A DNA stretch of 64,000 bases from Lysinibacillus pakistanensis (GCA_001312325.1 BBDJ01000003.1:124001-188000), one strand, 5' to 3'; counted from the first letter of the stretch, positions 32,937 to 44,095 are shown. Made by a program: numbers and translations. The notes: a model not told the origin generated them from the letters alone.

Positions 32937-34383
32937 ATGCTGATTGAGGACTTATTCAGACCAAAGTGGCATGAGAAAATGGAAGAGGTGATAAAAAACA
33001 TGGTTGCTAGTGTGATTAAAAATGAGCAAATCATACTTAATGAGATTAAAGACTGGGAAAAGTCGGACAAGCGTAAAATGATGCTCATTGGTGAGAAGTA
33101 TTACAGAAACAAGATGGATATCGAAGAAAAGAACCGTGATGCTGATTGGAAATCTAACTTAAAGCTAGTGCACGGCTATGTGAAGAAGCTTGTGGATCAA
33201 AAGGTTGGGTATGTACTTTCGAAACAACCTTCTGTAACAAGTGAAAATGAGGGGTATCAGAAAAAGTTAGATGAAATCTTCGATGCTGGAATGATTAATC
33301 GATTACGGAAGGTAGGGAAAGAAGCTGTTAACAAAGGTGTTGCTTATCTACACCCGTATTTTAATGAGATTGGTGAACTTAGCTTTATGCGCTTTCCGTC
33401 AGAACAAATCATACCGTTTTATGCAGACTCTGAAAATATGAAAATTGAGTCGTTTTTACGAGTGTACGAAACGAATCATTATGAAGGTACAACCAAAAAG
33501 ACTTTAAAAAAAGATCGAACACTATCATAGTGAAGGTATTGATAAATATGTACTTGAAAGCTCGAATTTAGTTCCAGATATCCCTGCAGGTGGAAAACAG
33601 GGATATCACTTTTTATTAGGTGAACAACCGGTGCTGTGGGAAAAGATACCTCTTATTCATTTCAGGTATAACGAAGAAGAGCAACCTTTAATTGAACAGA
33701 TTAAATCACTCATTGACAATTACAATACACAAGCTTCTACTAACGCAGATGTACTTGCTGATATTCCTAATTTTATCTATAAACTGATTAACTATGGAGG
33801 CGTTGATTTAAAAGAGTTCCTCCATGATCTCAACGTTTATCGCACGGTCAAAACAGATGAAAATGGTGACGTGGACAAGCTTACTGCAGATATCCAAACA
33901 GATGCTAATGAGAAAGAGCTTGAACGTACACGCAAGGCTATATACGAGCTTGGCCGTGGTGTTGATACACTTAACGAAAATCTAGGAAATGCATCAGGTG
34001 TAGCTCTAAAATTCCGTTATAGTGATTTAGATCTTGATTGCAACATTCTGGAGAGTGAGATGCAGTCAAGTATTGAGCACATGATGTGGTTCATCACTCA
34101 TTATTTGAGGATGATTGGTGACGGTGATTTTACTGAAGAAATAGTAAAGTTTGTTTTTAATCGTGACATCATCACTAATGAGATGGAAGCTGTGGAAATG
34201 TGCGAGAAGTCAGTAGGTATTATTGACGACCAAACAAACCGTGAAAACCATCCTTGGTACACAGTAGAAGTTGAGGATAGGCTAGCCAAACAAAAAGCCG
34301 AAGAACTGAGGGAAATAGATGAGTACCAAGAAGCCATAGAAAAACAGAGACAATCTCAATCGGGAATGAACAAAGATGAGTAA
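32937..34383 (+). CDS. Portal protein, SPP1 gp6-like
   Basis: ~482 residues with one A-run indel near 33506-33512. The N-terminal half contains KLVHGYVKKLVDQKVGYVLSK, typical of the SPP1 gp6 family; the middle has KIPLIHFRYNEEEQPLIEQI. Forms the dodecameric portal at the capsid vertex. Overlaps the MuF gene by 8 bases. Confidence 0.85.
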
Positions 34384-36053
34384 GTACTGGGAAAGTCGAG
34401 CTGCACAACGAGAATTAGAGTCTCAGTTGATTGCTAGTAAGTACATTGCCCGTATGGAAGAACAACTACGATTGGCACAAGCGAACATCATACAGCAGAT
34501 TGAAGCCTTTTATTCTCGTTATTCTATTGACAATAAAATCTCATATGCAGAGGCCAAGAAGTATGTGACCGCCAAAGAATTAAAGGATTTTAGGAATATC
34601 ACCCTACAGCAATATAAAGCTCTTTCGTTGACTGGTAATCCTGAATACGACCGTATTTTAGATGCTATTGGTTATCGTGCTCGTATTTCTCGATTAGAGA
34701 TGCTAAACTTGCAAATTCAGATGAAAGTGTTAGAACTCTATGGCAGCGCTAACGGCTTGCAGGCATACACGTACACAGGACTGACGGAGGTTTATGAAAA
34801 CTCTTACTACAAGACCCTGTATGATATTGCTACACTAACAGGCATCTATAAGCCTGTAAAAATGCTAACAGATGATGTTATGAAAGAGGTACTTGCCTAC
34901 AACTGGTCCGGCAAAGAATTCTCGAAGCGTATATGGGGCCATGAAGCTAAAGCTATGGCAACGATTAAGAATGAGTTAAATAAGTCCTTTATGCAAGGTC
35001 GTTCGCTCATTAAAACATCCAGAGTAATCAGTGAAGCTACTGATGTTGCTTTGAGTAGAGCAGAGGCACTTGTAAGGACAGAAGCAAATTTCTTTCATAG
35101 CTTAGCAGCAAATAACTCTTATATCGAAGCAGACCTTGACCGTTATCAAATATTAGCGACGTTGGACCATCGAACATCAGAAATTTGCCAAGCACAGGAT
35201 TTGAAGATTTATTACACAAAGGACTATAACCCTGGCACAAATGCACCTCCATTTCATACGCGTTGTCGTACTACTACCGTGCCATATTTTGATGAATCAG
35301 AGTACATGGAAGGTGAACAACGACTTGCTCGTGATCATTCTACAAACGAAAATGACAAAATTGATTCAAAAATAAATTACGAAGAATGGAAACATGAATT
35401 TGTTTCGAATGACAATGCCGTTATCACTAGAATAAAAGTAAATGATGAGTCTAATGAGATTGAATACAAAGTGTATCCATTTAGAAAATCAAATATAAAT
35501 TGGATTGATTATTTAGCTGTTGATTTAAAAGGTAGCGATATTTTAAATAAAATTCATACTGAACTAAATGAATTTATGAATACAAAACGTTTAGAAAAGC
35601 TATTTTTAATAGATAAGATCACTAACTCAGTGGCATATGAACTCAGTGGTGAATCAATTGATAAAGTCGCATTTACAAAAGATTTGACACAGACTTTAAA
35701 AAAACTCGAAACCAAACAGTTTAGTGCTAACCCATGTTCACCCAACTAAGACTCCTTTTTCAAGAGAAGACATAAGAAAGATAATTGATTTTAAATCCAT
35801 AGGTGAGTTAACATTAGAATGTGCAGACAGTAGTAAATACGTCTTATCAAGAGGTAACTTTAAGTCAAGTATATTTAAGACGCTTTCATTTGATAGTAAG
35901 TATGAAAAAAATTTATTGGGAAGTTGCTAAAAAAATATCCTGGTTTAGAAGATGAAGCAAAACGAAGTGCTATTTGGCCCGACTTTATATTTGATGTAAA
36001 TGTTGAAGTTGCTAGATTTTATGATATGAAGTTTATAGAGGTGAAAAAAATAA
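34376..36053 (+). CDS. MuF-type minor head protein with C-terminal extension
   Basis: Residues ~1-320 are an SPP1 gp7/MuF head morphogenesis protein; the MuF core APPFHTRCRTTTVPYFDE is clear. A further ~235 residues follow (from ~330), reconstructed over indels near 35725, 35910, 35927-35933 and 36044-36050. The extension holds THVHPTKTPFSREDI, an HxHP motif with Ser and Asp spacing reminiscent of JAB/MPN-like metal sites. Fusions of MuF to polymorphic toxin domains are known in temperate phages. A small acidic gene follows at once. Toxin activity here is inference. Confidence 0.7.
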
Positions 36054-36054
36054 A

Positions 36055-36331
36055 ATGAAAAAAAGAACTTATGCAGTTGGAATTACCTAAGCAATACACT
36101 GAAAATCTAATCAAATATCAACATATGGTTGATGGCATCCCAGAGTGGATTGATTTCGCAAAAGAAGGTTATTCAATGCAAAAGTACCGTAAATTCACTA
36201 AACTTTATGAAATAGAGAGCATTAAATACCACTTGAAAGAGGCTATTCAAGACGGTGAAATTAGCGATGATGAAATGGTTGAAGCAAATAAACTGATTCA
36301 AAAAGCCATTCAAGAGTATAACGAGATGTAG
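36055..36331 (+). CDS. Small acidic protein after MuF fusion (possible immunity partner)
   Basis: ~91 residues after one A-run indel at 36058-36064 (MKKELMQLELPKQYTENL...). Helical and acidic, no recognised family. It starts two bases after the corrected MuF stop with a GAGGTG site and is followed directly by a terminator. If the MuF tail is a toxin, this is where an immunity gene would lie; it could equally be a minor head protein. Confidence 0.5.
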
Positions 36332-36336
36332 TTACT

Positions 36337-36364
36337 AGTCATAGAGAATCTATGGCTTTTTATT
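36337..36364 (+). terminator. Intrinsic terminator
   Basis: GTCATAGA (36338-36345) and TCTATGGC (36349-36356) with a 3-base loop and a T tract; separates the MuF pair from the scaffold/capsid genes. Confidence 0.75.
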
Positions 36365-36464
36365 ATGCCTTAATTCCGTCTTTTTCGAGCTTGTAGACGT
36401 TAAAGAATAAGCTTCTAACCTATCGTGCCGTTGCACGTAAAACACGGAATAGGAGGAGCTAGAC

Positions 36465-37065
36465 ATGAAAAAAAGAAGAATTAATTGATTTAGGCTTATC
36501 AGAGGAACAAGCAGATAAAGTAATCGCTGGTTACGGTCATATGGTGCCGAAAAGTCGTCTTGATGACAAAATTCAAGAGGTAAAGGATTTACGAAAAGAA
36601 GTAGCTAACCGCGATACACAGCTTGAAGAACTTAAAAAGATTGATGCTGATGGTTTAAAAACAAAAATCACTGAGCTTCAGCAACAAAATAAAACTGATA
36701 AGACAGAGTATGAAGCGAAAATCAAGGATACTCAGTTAAAGAGTGCTTTAAAATTAGCGCTAGCAAACAAGGTACATGATGCTGATCTCGTGACAAGTCT
36801 TATCGACAAATCAACAATTGAATTAGATGGAGAAGGTAACATTACAAAGGGCTTAGATGAGCAGATTAAAACACTGCGAGAATCTAAAGCCTTTTTATTT
36901 ACCCCTGAAACTGAGGACAAGCCGTTACCAAAAGGTACTAAGCCGGGTGAAGGTAGTAAAACTGATGAAGAAACAAAGGTTGGAGATTACGGAAAGTTGA
37001 TCGCAGAAGAACGCTCAAAAGGAACAGAAGGGCTAGATGAAGCTAGAAAATCTTATTTCGGATAA
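36465..37065 (+). CDS. Phage scaffold protein, GP20-like
   Basis: ~199 residues after one A-run indel at 36468-36474. An N-terminal helix (MKKEELIDLGLSEEQADKVI) and a coiled coil (about 30-85) are followed by an acidic Gly/Lys tail, the usual scaffold architecture. Guides capsid assembly and is lost on maturation. Confidence 0.82.
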
Positions 37066-37079
37066 GGAGGAAAAATAGT

Positions 37080-37440
37080 ATGAGTAAATTTGTAGAAACG
37101 ACATACACAAATAAAAAAAGAGATTTTGAAGTTCCCGGATCATTACGTGAATTTAGCAATTACTATATCCGACGCAGGTGTTAGCGCTAATTCAGAAGGT
37201 AAAAAGATTGTTCCAGCAGGAACGATTTTAGGTGGAGGTTTCTTAGAGGATGAATCTGCTAAAGCAGTAAAAACCAATGGGGCTGGAGCAGAAGGTGTAC
37301 TTTTTAATGATACCGATGTTACTTATGGTCCTGCATCAGGTGCTGCTTTAATTCATGGATTTGTAGCATTGGATAAGTTACCAGAAGCACCTACAACAGA
37401 AGCAATTGATGCATTAAAGCAAGTCACATTTTTAAAATAA
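37080..37440 (+). CDS. Head decoration-type protein
   Basis: ~119 residues after one A-run indel at 37113-37119. It contains KKIVPAGTILGGGF and ALIHGFVALDKLPE, as in capsid-stabilising decoration proteins located before the major capsid gene. GGAGG site. Confidence 0.65.
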
Positions 37441-37456
37441 GAAAGGATGATTATCA

Positions 37457-38500
37457 ATGTCAACAATTTTTGATTTAGTAAGTGCTAAAAATATTGCAGC
37501 CTATCACCAAAACAACCCTTCAAATAAAATTCCTTATTTAGGAGCTACTCTTTTCCCTGCTAAAAAGCAGCTTGGATTAGATTTAAGTTGGATTAAAGGA
37601 TCTAATGGATTACCAGTAGCTTTAATGCCTTCTGAATTTGATGCGAAAGCGACTGTTCGTGATCGTATCGGATTTAGCAAAATTCAAACGGAGATGCCTT
37701 TCTTCCGTGAAGCAATGCGAATTGGTGAAAAAGATCGACAAGAATTAAATAAATTACAGGCTTCTAATTTAGATGAAATGGCCAAAGCAATTATTGCAAA
37801 CATCTATGATGATGTAACAAACCTAGTAAATGGAGCGAACGTTCAACCTGAACGGATGATTATGCAGTTGCTTTCTACAGGGAAAATTCGTATTACAGCT
37901 AATCGTCAAGATTACGACTATGATTACAAAATGAAAGACGACCACAAAGAGGCGTTAGCTGGCGGGGCTCAATGGAGTAATGCGGATGCTACGCCAATTC
38001 AAGACATCATGGGATGGCAGGACACAGTTGAAGAGAATACAGGCACTAGACCAACGAATGCCATCTTGACTCGTAAAACATTTGGCTATTTGTTAAAACA
38101 TCCAAGTATTCGTTTAGATATGAATCCACTTGGCGGTCAAAATGTAATTATGACGGATGCTTTATTAAAGCAATATTTGCAAGACAAATTTGGACTTTCT
38201 GTAGCAGTTTACAACAAAAAGTACCGTGCGGAAGACGGCTCATTGCATAATTTCTATCCAGATGATTACTTTACTTTGATTCCAGACGGTAATCTTGGTA
38301 GTACTTACTATGGTACGACTCCTGAAGAATCAGATTTACTTGCTGGTCAATCTACAGCAGATGTATCTATCGTTAACACAGGCGTTGCTATCACAACTAT
38401 AAAAGAGCCTCATCCTGTAAATGTTGAAACAATAGTGTCTGAAATTGTTCTACCAAGCTTTGAAACCATCGATAATATTTTCATTGCAAAAGTAAATTAA
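37457..38500 (+). CDS. Major capsid protein (lambda E-like)
   Basis: 347 residues, intact. Matches the Phage_cap_E family by LGATLFPAKKQLGLDLSWIKG at the start and NAILTRKTFGYLLKHPSI in the middle. Builds the capsid shell. Good AAGGATG site. Confidence 0.9.
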   Translation: MSTIFDLVSAKNIAAYHQNNPSNKIPYLGATLFPAKKQLGLDLSWIKGSNGLPVALMPSEFDAKATVRDRIGFSKIQTEMPFFREAMRIGEKDRQELNKLQASNLDEMAKAIIANIYDDVTNLVNGANVQPERMIMQLLSTGKIRITANRQDYDYDYKMKDDHKEALAGGAQWSNADATPIQDIMGWQDTVEENTGTRPTNAILTRKTFGYLLKHPSIRLDMNPLGGQNVIMTDALLKQYLQDKFGLSVAVYNKKYRAEDGSLHNFYPDDYFTLIPDGNLGSTYYGTTPEESDLLAGQSTADVSIVNTGVAITTIKEPHPVNVETIVSEIVLPSFETIDNIFIAKVN

Positions 38501-38517
38501 GGAAGGAGTGCTGCTAA

Positions 38518-38715
38518 ATGAAATCTTTAGTAAGAGTAAAAGAAGGTAGCTTTCCTGTCCGTTATGATGGTGTAACGTATAAAGCTGGTGAAGAAATTGA
38601 GGTGCTTAGTGACCATGCTGAGCATCCTAGTTTTGAAATTTTAGCAGTTATTGAACCACCTAAAAAAAGAGGTGGAAAAACTGTCACTACTTCCGAAACC
38701 GAGCCTACTGAATAG
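38518..38715 (+). CDS. Hypothetical small head-region protein
   Basis: 65 residues, beta-like with a Pro/Lys/Thr-rich tail. It lies between capsid and connector genes; short proteins here are common in PBSX-like phages. GGAAGGAG site. Confidence 0.55.
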   Translation: MKSLVRVKEGSFPVRYDGVTYKAGEEIEVLSDHAEHPSFEILAVIEPPKKRGGKTVTTSETEPTE

Positions 38716-38726
38716 GAGGTTTTAAC

Positions 38727-39071
38727 TTGAATGTATTCGATATCGTAAAAAGTAAAGTTCAACCAGATACATTCACTGACGATGAGCTTATTCTAAAAAT
38801 AGAAGAGGTTGCTCAAACGATTAAAACTTATTGTAACCGAAGTGATATTCCGGATGATTTAAAGTTTGTACATGCAAATATGACGATTAATCTAATTGGT
38901 GATGAAATTAAGTCCATGAATCCGTCTGATTTTGCTGTTGCAAAGTCAGTTAAAGAAGGCGATGTCGCTGTTGAATTTGGTACCAGTACAACTACTAGCG
39001 AGCAAGTAACAATGCGAGTACTCACTAACTACACATCTCAGTTGAACAAATTTCGAAAATTGAGGTGGTAG
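38727..39071 (+). CDS. Head-tail connector protein
   Basis: 114 residues starting at TTG 38727 behind AGGAGG. The helical pattern FTDDELILKIEEVAQTIKTYCNRSDIP fits gp6-like connector proteins. Sits on the portal side of the neck. Confidence 0.7.
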   Translation: MNVFDIVKSKVQPDTFTDDELILKIEEVAQTIKTYCNRSDIPDDLKFVHANMTINLIGDEIKSMNPSDFAVAKSVKEGDVAVEFGTSTTTSEQVTMRVLTNYTSQLNKFRKLRW

Positions 39072-39072
39072 C

Positions 39073-39465
39073 GTGAATATTCGAAAGTTAATGGCTACTG
39101 CTAATAAATCAGTTGAATTGTTATACGACCGTGTAGCAATTGTGAAACGTTATGAAGAGTACGAAAAGCCTAATGGTTCAACAAGTCAAAAGTGGATTAC
39201 TAAGCATGCAAATGTGCCATGTCGTTTGTCTACGGTTGGTATGCAGACACTTAACAATACGGTGCATGGTGATGCTAATCAGATTCTTTATGATGCCAAG
39301 CTAATCCTTTCTTCAACTTTTGAAATTTTAGCTGGTGACGAAATAACAGTTCAGCTATTTGAAGATGATGAGTTGATAATGACAGATGAATTTACGTCTG
39401 CTAAAGAGTCATTCCTTTATGTAACGCACCAGGAAGTACTGTTGAAGAAGAAGGTGTATGCTTAA
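39073..39465 (+). CDS. Head closure / head-tail joining protein
   Basis: 130 residues from GTG 39073. Beta-rich; position between connector and XkdI-like protein, and the stretch LLYDRVAIVKRYEEYEKPNGS, fit head closure proteins. Overlaps the next start. Confidence 0.65.
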   Translation: MNIRKLMATANKSVELLYDRVAIVKRYEEYEKPNGSTSQKWITKHANVPCRLSTVGMQTLNNTVHGDANQILYDAKLILSSTFEILAGDEITVQLFEDDELIMTDEFTSAKESFLYVTHQEVLLKKKVYA

Positions 39466-39864
39466 TGGCTTTTGAATTTGAAGAAGTGAAGCAACTCGCA
39501 AAAAAATTTGAAAGAACTTACAATTGCTTCTGGGAAAATACACAGAAAAGTTGCGGAAAGAGTAGCACAATTGGCCATCCGTAAAGTGAAGATGCTTACA
39601 CCTGTTGATACTGGGGATCTTCGTAATAACTGGAAGTATCACATTATCAAACAAGGCGATACCTACACAATTGTCATCTACAACCAAGTTGAATATGCCT
39701 TATTCGTTGAGAAAGGGCATCGAATTGTGATTGCAGGCCGCACAGTAGGATTTAAAGATGGTCAGTTTATGTTAGAACTGACTGAACAAGAAATGGAGCG
39801 CATAGCACCGCGAATGTGGGAACGAGAAATTCAGAAGGAATGGAGGCGTATTCTAGGTGAGTAA
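39465..39864 (+). CDS. xkdI: HK97 gp10-like tail completion protein (XkdI type)
   Basis: ~132 residues after one A-run indel at about 39500-39506. The hallmark is KVKMLTPVDTGDLRNNWKYH followed by YALFVEKGHRI. Joins tail to head. Overlaps the next gene. Confidence 0.8.
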
Positions 39865-40328
39865 TGTAAATGTAACAGAAGGCATTAAAACACTTGCAAT
39901 CATGCAAATACGCTCCCTGTATCCATCACCTTCAACATATATCTACGATAAACCAGTAAAGCAGGGCTTAAAAGTACCAGCTTTTTTTAGTGCGCATTTT
40001 TAATGTATATCAAGAGCGTGGAATGAAGTATCAAGCGAACCGCACGTACTCATTTAGCATGGTCTATTTCCCCTCTACAGAGGATGTAGACGAGGAATGC
40101 CTGAATGTATTAGAGGTCATTCAAAACAACTTTAAATACCTCGTAGACAGGTTTCACGTACATGAAATTGAAGGTGAGATTGTAGACGAAACACTTGTCA
40201 TGAAATTTCAAGTGAAAGCTAGATTACATGACATTCTTGAAGAAGTGAAAATGAGAACATTGGAGGGCGTTGAATTTGACACAAGTGACAACGAACAAAC
40301 AGAACACAGCGAAGCAGCTGGGGAATAA
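39857..40328 (+). CDS. xkdJ: Tail terminator, XkdJ-like
   Basis: ~156 residues from GTG 39857 after removing one T from the run near 39986. The sequence VKQGLKVPAFLVRIFNVYQER and a helical C-terminus match PBSX XkdJ/YqbJ by position and character. Overlaps the following gene. Confidence 0.65.
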
Positions 40329-40482
40329 AAAAGTTCTCCAAGGCTGCTTTTTTTTAGATAGCGCTCAGTCTACGAAGGAGCGCTTGGAATATGAGGTTGT
40401 ACTACAAGATGGTGCAACTTATACAAAAACTGAGGCTGACAAGCTAGTAGCTGAGTGGAAGCAGAAAGGAGTTGAAGCTTAA
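40276..40482 (+). CDS. YqzN/YkzM-type small tail protein
   Basis: 68 residues. TTG 40276 has GGAGGG at proper distance; TTG 40270 is too close. YEVVLQDGATYTKTEADKLV fits the small protein found between xkdJ and the sheath gene. Overlaps both neighbours. Confidence 0.6.
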   Translation: MTQVTTNKQNTAKQLGNKKVLQGCFFLDSAQSTKERLEYEVVLQDGATYTKTEADKLVAEWKQKGVEA

Positions 40483-41777
40483 TGGGTGGTATTTGGGAAA
40501 CTCAAAATAAGGTACGTCCTGATGCGTATATTAACTTTGAGACCAACAGTTTAAATACAATGGGGCTTGATTCAAATGGCGCCCTAGCTGTACCTGTGAC
40601 GCTCGACTGGGGTGAAGTTGGGAAGTTTATTAAGCTCTCATCAAATACAAAGTTTAGAGCACTGTTTGGTAAAAATTTAGGCGATATTTTACCGATACGA
40701 GAGGCATTTAAAGCTACCAGTAACATTTTTCTCTACAACCTAAATGGAGAAGGAGATAAAGCAAAAGCAACTGCTGATGGTATCACTGCTACAGCAAAAT
40801 ACAGTGGGGCGGATGGTAATAAAATTCACGTTACTGTTATTGTAGGCCTTGATGGCTCTATTAACTTGAAAACGTATTTTGATGGAATACAGGTAGACTC
40901 GCAAAGAGTTGCTACTTTCGAGGATTTAAAGTCAAATGATTATGTCATATTTACAGGTACATTACCTACTGGTGATGCAACGTTGACACTTACAGGTGGC
41001 ACCACTGTAGCTGCGACAAATGAATCTATTTCAGAATTTGCTTCTGCTTTAGATACATTAAATTTTAAGACAGTAGCCTATGGTACTGATGACAATACAA
41101 CAAAATCCTTACTTGCACTAAAAGTAAAAGAACTTCGTGAGCAGGCTGGAAAACGTGTGACATTGGTGACAAATAACTACAATGCGGCAGACCATGAAAG
41201 TACAGTCTCTGTTAAAAATGGGGTAACTCTTGATGGTGGTGAAGTATTAACGGCAAAAGAAACAGTGTACTGGTTTGGTGCGGCATTTGCAGCATCAACA
41301 GTAGGTTCTCTTACGTATGCGAAATATCCAGGAGCCATTGAAGTTGAGACACTAACAAATGATGAAATTATTCAAGCATTGCGTGATGGTCACATCGTTT
41401 ACTCGTTCAACAATGATGAGGTAGTGGTGGAACAGGACATTAATACTTTCCGTTCCTTCACACCGAAAAAGAATCAAGATTTCCGTAAAGGGAAAATTGA
41501 CCGTGGTATGTCGATTATTGAAAACAATACACGCCACATCTTCCGTAAATATTTCATTGGTAAAGTAAACAACAATGCAGATGGTCGCGACTTGTTTAAG
41601 AAACAACTAATGAAAACTGTACTAGATCCATATGTACGACTAGGTGTTATCGATCCATATCTACCTGAAGAAATTGTTATTGAACAAGGTGACGAAAAAG
41701 ATGCAGTATTTGCAGTGATGGGCATCAAGTTCATCGATGCTATGGAAAAACTATATATGCGTGTTGAATGCAAATAA
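40482..41777 (+). CDS. xkdK: Tail sheath protein, XkdK-like
   Basis: 431 residues, intact. The start MGGIWETQNKVRPDAYINFE and the C-terminal IDRGMSIIENNTRHIFRKYFIG region are PBSX sheath features. Contractile outer tube of the tail; makes the phage a myovirus-type particle. Confidence 0.9.
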   Translation: MGGIWETQNKVRPDAYINFETNSLNTMGLDSNGALAVPVTLDWGEVGKFIKLSSNTKFRALFGKNLGDILPIREAFKATSNIFLYNLNGEGDKAKATADGITATAKYSGADGNKIHVTVIVGLDGSINLKTYFDGIQVDSQRVATFEDLKSNDYVIFTGTLPTGDATLTLTGGTTVAATNESISEFASALDTLNFKTVAYGTDDNTTKSLLALKVKELREQAGKRVTLVTNNYNAADHESTVSVKNGVTLDGGEVLTAKETVYWFGAAFAASTVGSLTYAKYPGAIEVETLTNDEIIQALRDGHIVYSFNNDEVVVEQDINTFRSFTPKKNQDFRKGKIDRGMSIIENNTRHIFRKYFIGKVNNNADGRDLFKKQLMKTVLDPYVRLGVIDPYLPEEIVIEQGDEKDAVFAVMGIKFIDAMEKLYMRVECK

Positions 41778-41794
41778 GAAGGGGGTAGGACTCT

Positions 41795-42259
41795 ATGGCA
41801 AACGTTATGCAAACCAAGGACGCAATGTCTTCACGTGAAGGCTTGCTCTTTATTAATATTGAAGGCCAGACTTTTGAAATTGCTGAAATACTTAAGTTCA
41901 AAGCAGAGGTCGAATACAACAAAGTCGAAGTAAAACGATTGAATGCACGTATGGAAGGTTCAAAGATTGTTGGAGCCAAAGGCGTTGGAGAAATGACGAT
42001 TTATTATCACCGTCCAGAAATCCGTGCTATGGCTATGGACTATTTACGTTCAGGTAAATCACCAATGTTTGATGCTACTACAGTCAACACAGACATTACA
42101 AGTGCAGCTGGTAAACAAACAGTAGACGTACGTAATATCGTTCCAGATAAAACATTATTAGCAATGTTAGATGCAGATAGTGCGGATGTGTTAAAAGACG
42201 AATTCCCATTCACGTTTGATGATTTCGAGCTGTTAAATCAATTTAATGTTATCCAGTAA
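41795..42259 (+). CDS. xkdM: Tail tube protein, XkdM-like
   Basis: 154 residues, intact: KDAMSSREGLLFINIEGQTFE and GEMTIYYHRPEIRAMAMDY. Forms the inner tube under the sheath. GGGGG ribosome site. Confidence 0.9.
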   Translation: MANVMQTKDAMSSREGLLFINIEGQTFEIAEILKFKAEVEYNKVEVKRLNARMEGSKIVGAKGVGEMTIYYHRPEIRAMAMDYLRSGKSPMFDATTVNTDITSAAGKQTVDVRNIVPDKTLLAMLDADSADVLKDEFPFTFDDFELLNQFNVIQ

Positions 42260-42273
42260 GGAGGAAATTATAA

Positions 42274-42850
42274 ATGAGTAATTTTAAAGCATTCATGAAA
42301 GAAAATGTTGCAGAGGCTGAACTAGTAGATTTAACTCTATCACGATTTGCTGAACCAATTAAACTGCGACCAGTTCCATCTGAGGAAGCCGATTTAATTA
42401 ACGAAAGATGTTTTAAAAATGTAGCTGGAAAAAGAGGACGTCAGGAGAGAGTGTTTGATCCAGTAGCTTACAATCGTAGAATGAATGTAGCAGCGATTGT
42501 GCACCCAGACTTAAATAATACGGAATTACAACAATCTTACGGTGTAAAAGGGGCAGAAGCCCTTTACGGTAAAATGTTCTTGGTAGGAGAGACTTCGTTA
42601 ATTTCTGAAAAAGTTCAAGAAATCAGTGGACTCGATGAGACACTTGAAGATCAGGTGGATGAAGTAAAAAAAACTAATACAAGGCAGTGAAGATGAGCGT
42701 GACGGGTTAGCATTTTATGCACATGTTGCGCTTCATCGTTTTAATTTACTGCCTAATTCATTTTTAAGTATGGATCGTAGGGAGCAAGCTTTTATTATTG
42801 CTAGTTTAGATATTGAGTTGGAAAAAGAGGCTGAGGCTGCGAAGAAGTAA
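42274..42850 (+). CDS. xkdN: Tail assembly chaperone, XkdN-like, with frameshifted extension
   Basis: The first frame gives 138 residues (MSNFKAFMKENVAEAELVDL...) and stops after VKKTNTRQ. An extension of ~55 residues in another frame (RDGLAFYAHVALHRFNLLPN) follows an 8-A run at 42666-42673. The join is either one extra A, as in many genes here, or a programmed +1/-2 frameshift, as tail chaperones often use. Normally the tape measure follows; here a 5-kb island intervenes. Confidence 0.75.
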
Positions 42851-42951
42851 CTTTATACCTTATTAAACTAGTATTTTACTTCTAGTTATCCTAAAAAAAT
42901 ATAGTCATCACCTACCCTGTTATGTATATTATTGGGTAGGAGGGAAATACA

Positions 42952-44014
42952 ATGAAAAAAATATTAATTTTAGCATGTGTGTTTTTATTAAGCTTTTCGA
43001 CGATTTTTGCAAGTAGTGCTAATGCAGCATCACTTTTTAAGGATGTTCCAGAAACAAGTCCTTATTATAAGGATTTAAAATTTTTATATGATAGGGGTTT
43101 GTTGGTATATGGTAACCCTGAGAATATGTTGTTTAGTGGCGATGCCAAAAGATATAGTGTAGTCGTAATATTTTCAAAGGTATTAGGTATTCCACTTTCT
43201 GCAGCAAAAACACCTTATAGTGATATACATGAATTAGATCTTCTAAGTGGACAAGTTGTAGAACTAAGTAAATTAGGTGTGGTTAATGGTTATTCTGATG
43301 GTACGTTTAAACCTTATAATCCACTAACTCGTGGCCACTTTGCTTTATTTGTTGATAGAGCATTTGGAAAATATCTCCCTAGTGGAAATCAAGAATTTTC
43401 AGACGTGCCAAAATCAAGCGAAGCGCATAATGCAGTAAAAAAAATTAGTAGCAGCTGGTATTACTACTGGCTATAGTGATGGAACATTTAAACCTAACGA
43501 AAAATTATCGTTTGTACATTTACATGTATTTATGGCGAGGTTGGTAAGATATTTAGAATCACAAAATATAAAGGTGCCACTAAAAGGTACTTCAACTGAA
43601 AATACTAAAACAAACCAACAGAAACCGATTGATGACTCAAAGATTAAATTAGGTATGCCGAAAGCAGAAGTGTATGATTTAGTTGAATCGTATTTGTATG
43701 CGGGCAAAAAGGATGGTGATATTGGCTTATTAACGACATCAGGAAGAAATGGTTTACCAGGTAAGACACACTATTTATTTAAAAATGGGGAACTGCAAAG
43801 TATTTCAACATCTCTTGATTGGAAATCGTTGGATGTGGATTTTAGGACAGCTGATGAATTGCATGAATTTTATATAAGAAAATTTGTTCAAGAATTTGGA
43901 ACTGATTATAAAACTTATGATACATCTCAGACTCTTATAATGACTACTTGGCGACAGCATCCAACACAATCATTTTATCCACAAGTATTCTCGAAAAAGT
44001 TCAAGTGGATTTAA
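42952..44014 (+). CDS. Secreted S-layer-homology (SLH) domain protein
   Basis: ~353 residues after one A-run indel at 43437-43444. Sec signal peptide (MKKILILACVFLLSFSTIFA, cleavage near SANA) and three SLH repeats (about 28-70, 85-140 and 145-200; NGYSDGTFKPYNPLTRGHFA and TGYSDGTFKPNEKLS are diagnostic). A C-terminal domain begins KLGMPKAEVYDLV. SLH proteins bind pyruvylated cell-wall polymers. It lies inside the tail gene cluster but is not a virion gene; it probably changes the lysogen surface. Confidence 0.8.
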
Positions 44015-44064
44015 TGATAGTAGACAAGATACCACAATAGTCACACCATTAAATTAATGTATCC

Positions 44065-44095
44065 TAAAGCACTCAAGATTGGGTGCTTTTCTTAT
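44065..44095 (+). terminator. Intrinsic terminator
   Basis: AAAGCAC and GTGCTTT arms followed by a T-rich tail after the SLH gene. Confidence 0.65.

Noticed and set aside
41352..41979. Minus-strand frames opposite sheath and tube genes
   Set aside because: Shadows of strongly supported plus-strand genes.
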